Assembly (NCBI GenBank): GCA_913057765.1
Contig: CAJXPH010000128.1
Span: forward strand, 1 to 7,457
Direction of reading: 5' to 3'
DNA from: an uncultured Campylobacteraceae bacterium
GTDB taxonomy: Bacteria; Campylobacterota; Campylobacteria; Campylobacterales; Arcobacteraceae
Length of the DNA stretch: 7,457 bases
Position 1 is the stretch's first letter, and every line of letters begins with the position of its first letter. Below, one piece after another: positions 7,409 through 7,457 of the stretch. The translations under genes were made by a program, and so were the position numbers. The notes beneath the pieces were generated by a model. The model was not told the origin of the DNA. It searched no databases and saw only the letters and a list, made by a program, of their open reading frames with translations.

Positions 7409-7410
7409 AT

Positions 7411-7457
7411 CTGTCTCTTATACACATCTCCGAGCCCACGAGACCAGAGAGGATCTC
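7411..7457 (-). other. Nextera i7/Read 2 sequencing adapter (artefact)
   Basis: This is the reverse complement of the left-end adapter. CTGTCTCTTATACACATCT (mosaic end) is at 7411-7429, the rest of the Read 2 adapter at 7430-7444, index CAGAGAGG (N708) at 7445-7452, and the start of P7 at 7453-7457. It introduces an in-frame TAA (7420-7418 on the - strand) upstream of the kinase and so creates a false 5' boundary for that gene. Confidence 0.98.

Noticed and set aside
50..7410. CRISPR array, tRNA, rRNA or riboswitch
   Set aside because: The genomic part is almost wholly coding; I saw no regularly spaced repeats and no cloverleaf or conserved RNA motif, and no gene-free stretch exceeds about 25 bases.
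3..7457. 47-bp perfect terminal inverted repeats suggesting a transposon or integrative element
   Set aside because: Both ends match Nextera adapter, index and P7 sequence exactly, and no transposase or integrase gene lies between them.

Overview
The window looks like a fragment of a strongly AT-rich genome of the Campylobacterota (epsilonproteobacteria), most like an Arcobacter-type or sulfur-associated lineage. This rests on composition, Lys/Ile/Asn-rich proteins, and the histidine-kinase H-box context MIAHQWRQPL, which is very common in that phylum. It is an inference from protein style; no taxonomic marker gene is present. Only about 50-7410 is genomic. Bases 1-49 and 7411-7457 are Illumina Nextera adapter carrying the same i7 index, in inverted orientation. 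They are a library artefact and not a transposon end.

Left part, + strand, 51-4632: a tight five-gene run. It starts with the last 30 residues of a TolC-like outer-membrane channel. Next comes a short (255 aa) periplasmic adaptor (HlyD/AcrA type). Then an RND permease is encoded as two consecutive ORFs, 510 aa (TM1-6 half) and 552 aa (TM7-12 half). Last is a secreted DsrE-family protein. The gaps are 11, -8, 8 and 17 bases, so this is very probably one operon for a tripartite RND exporter with an attached periplasmic DsrE-like protein. Its promoter lies outside the window. A perfect 13-bp inverted repeat at 4637-4676 closes the operon.

Right part, - strand, 7408-4658: a large sensor histidine kinase converging on the efflux operon. 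It has two tandem periplasmic Venus-flytrap (SBP_bac_3) domains, one membrane segment, a PAS domain, and a complete HisKA/HATPase core. Its 5' end is cut off by the contig end. The ATG at 7354 is internal, because conserved N-terminal SBP sequence continues upstream in frame. No response regulator is visible.

Points most worth a second look: the RND permease split exactly at its mid-protein linker; its single TM4 aspartate (VDAA instead of VDDA); the unusually short adaptor; the DsrE protein in an efflux operon, which hints at sulfur-related export or defence; and the terminator arm embedded in the kinase's last codons. The kinase is not shown to regulate the pump. The two are only convergent neighbours.
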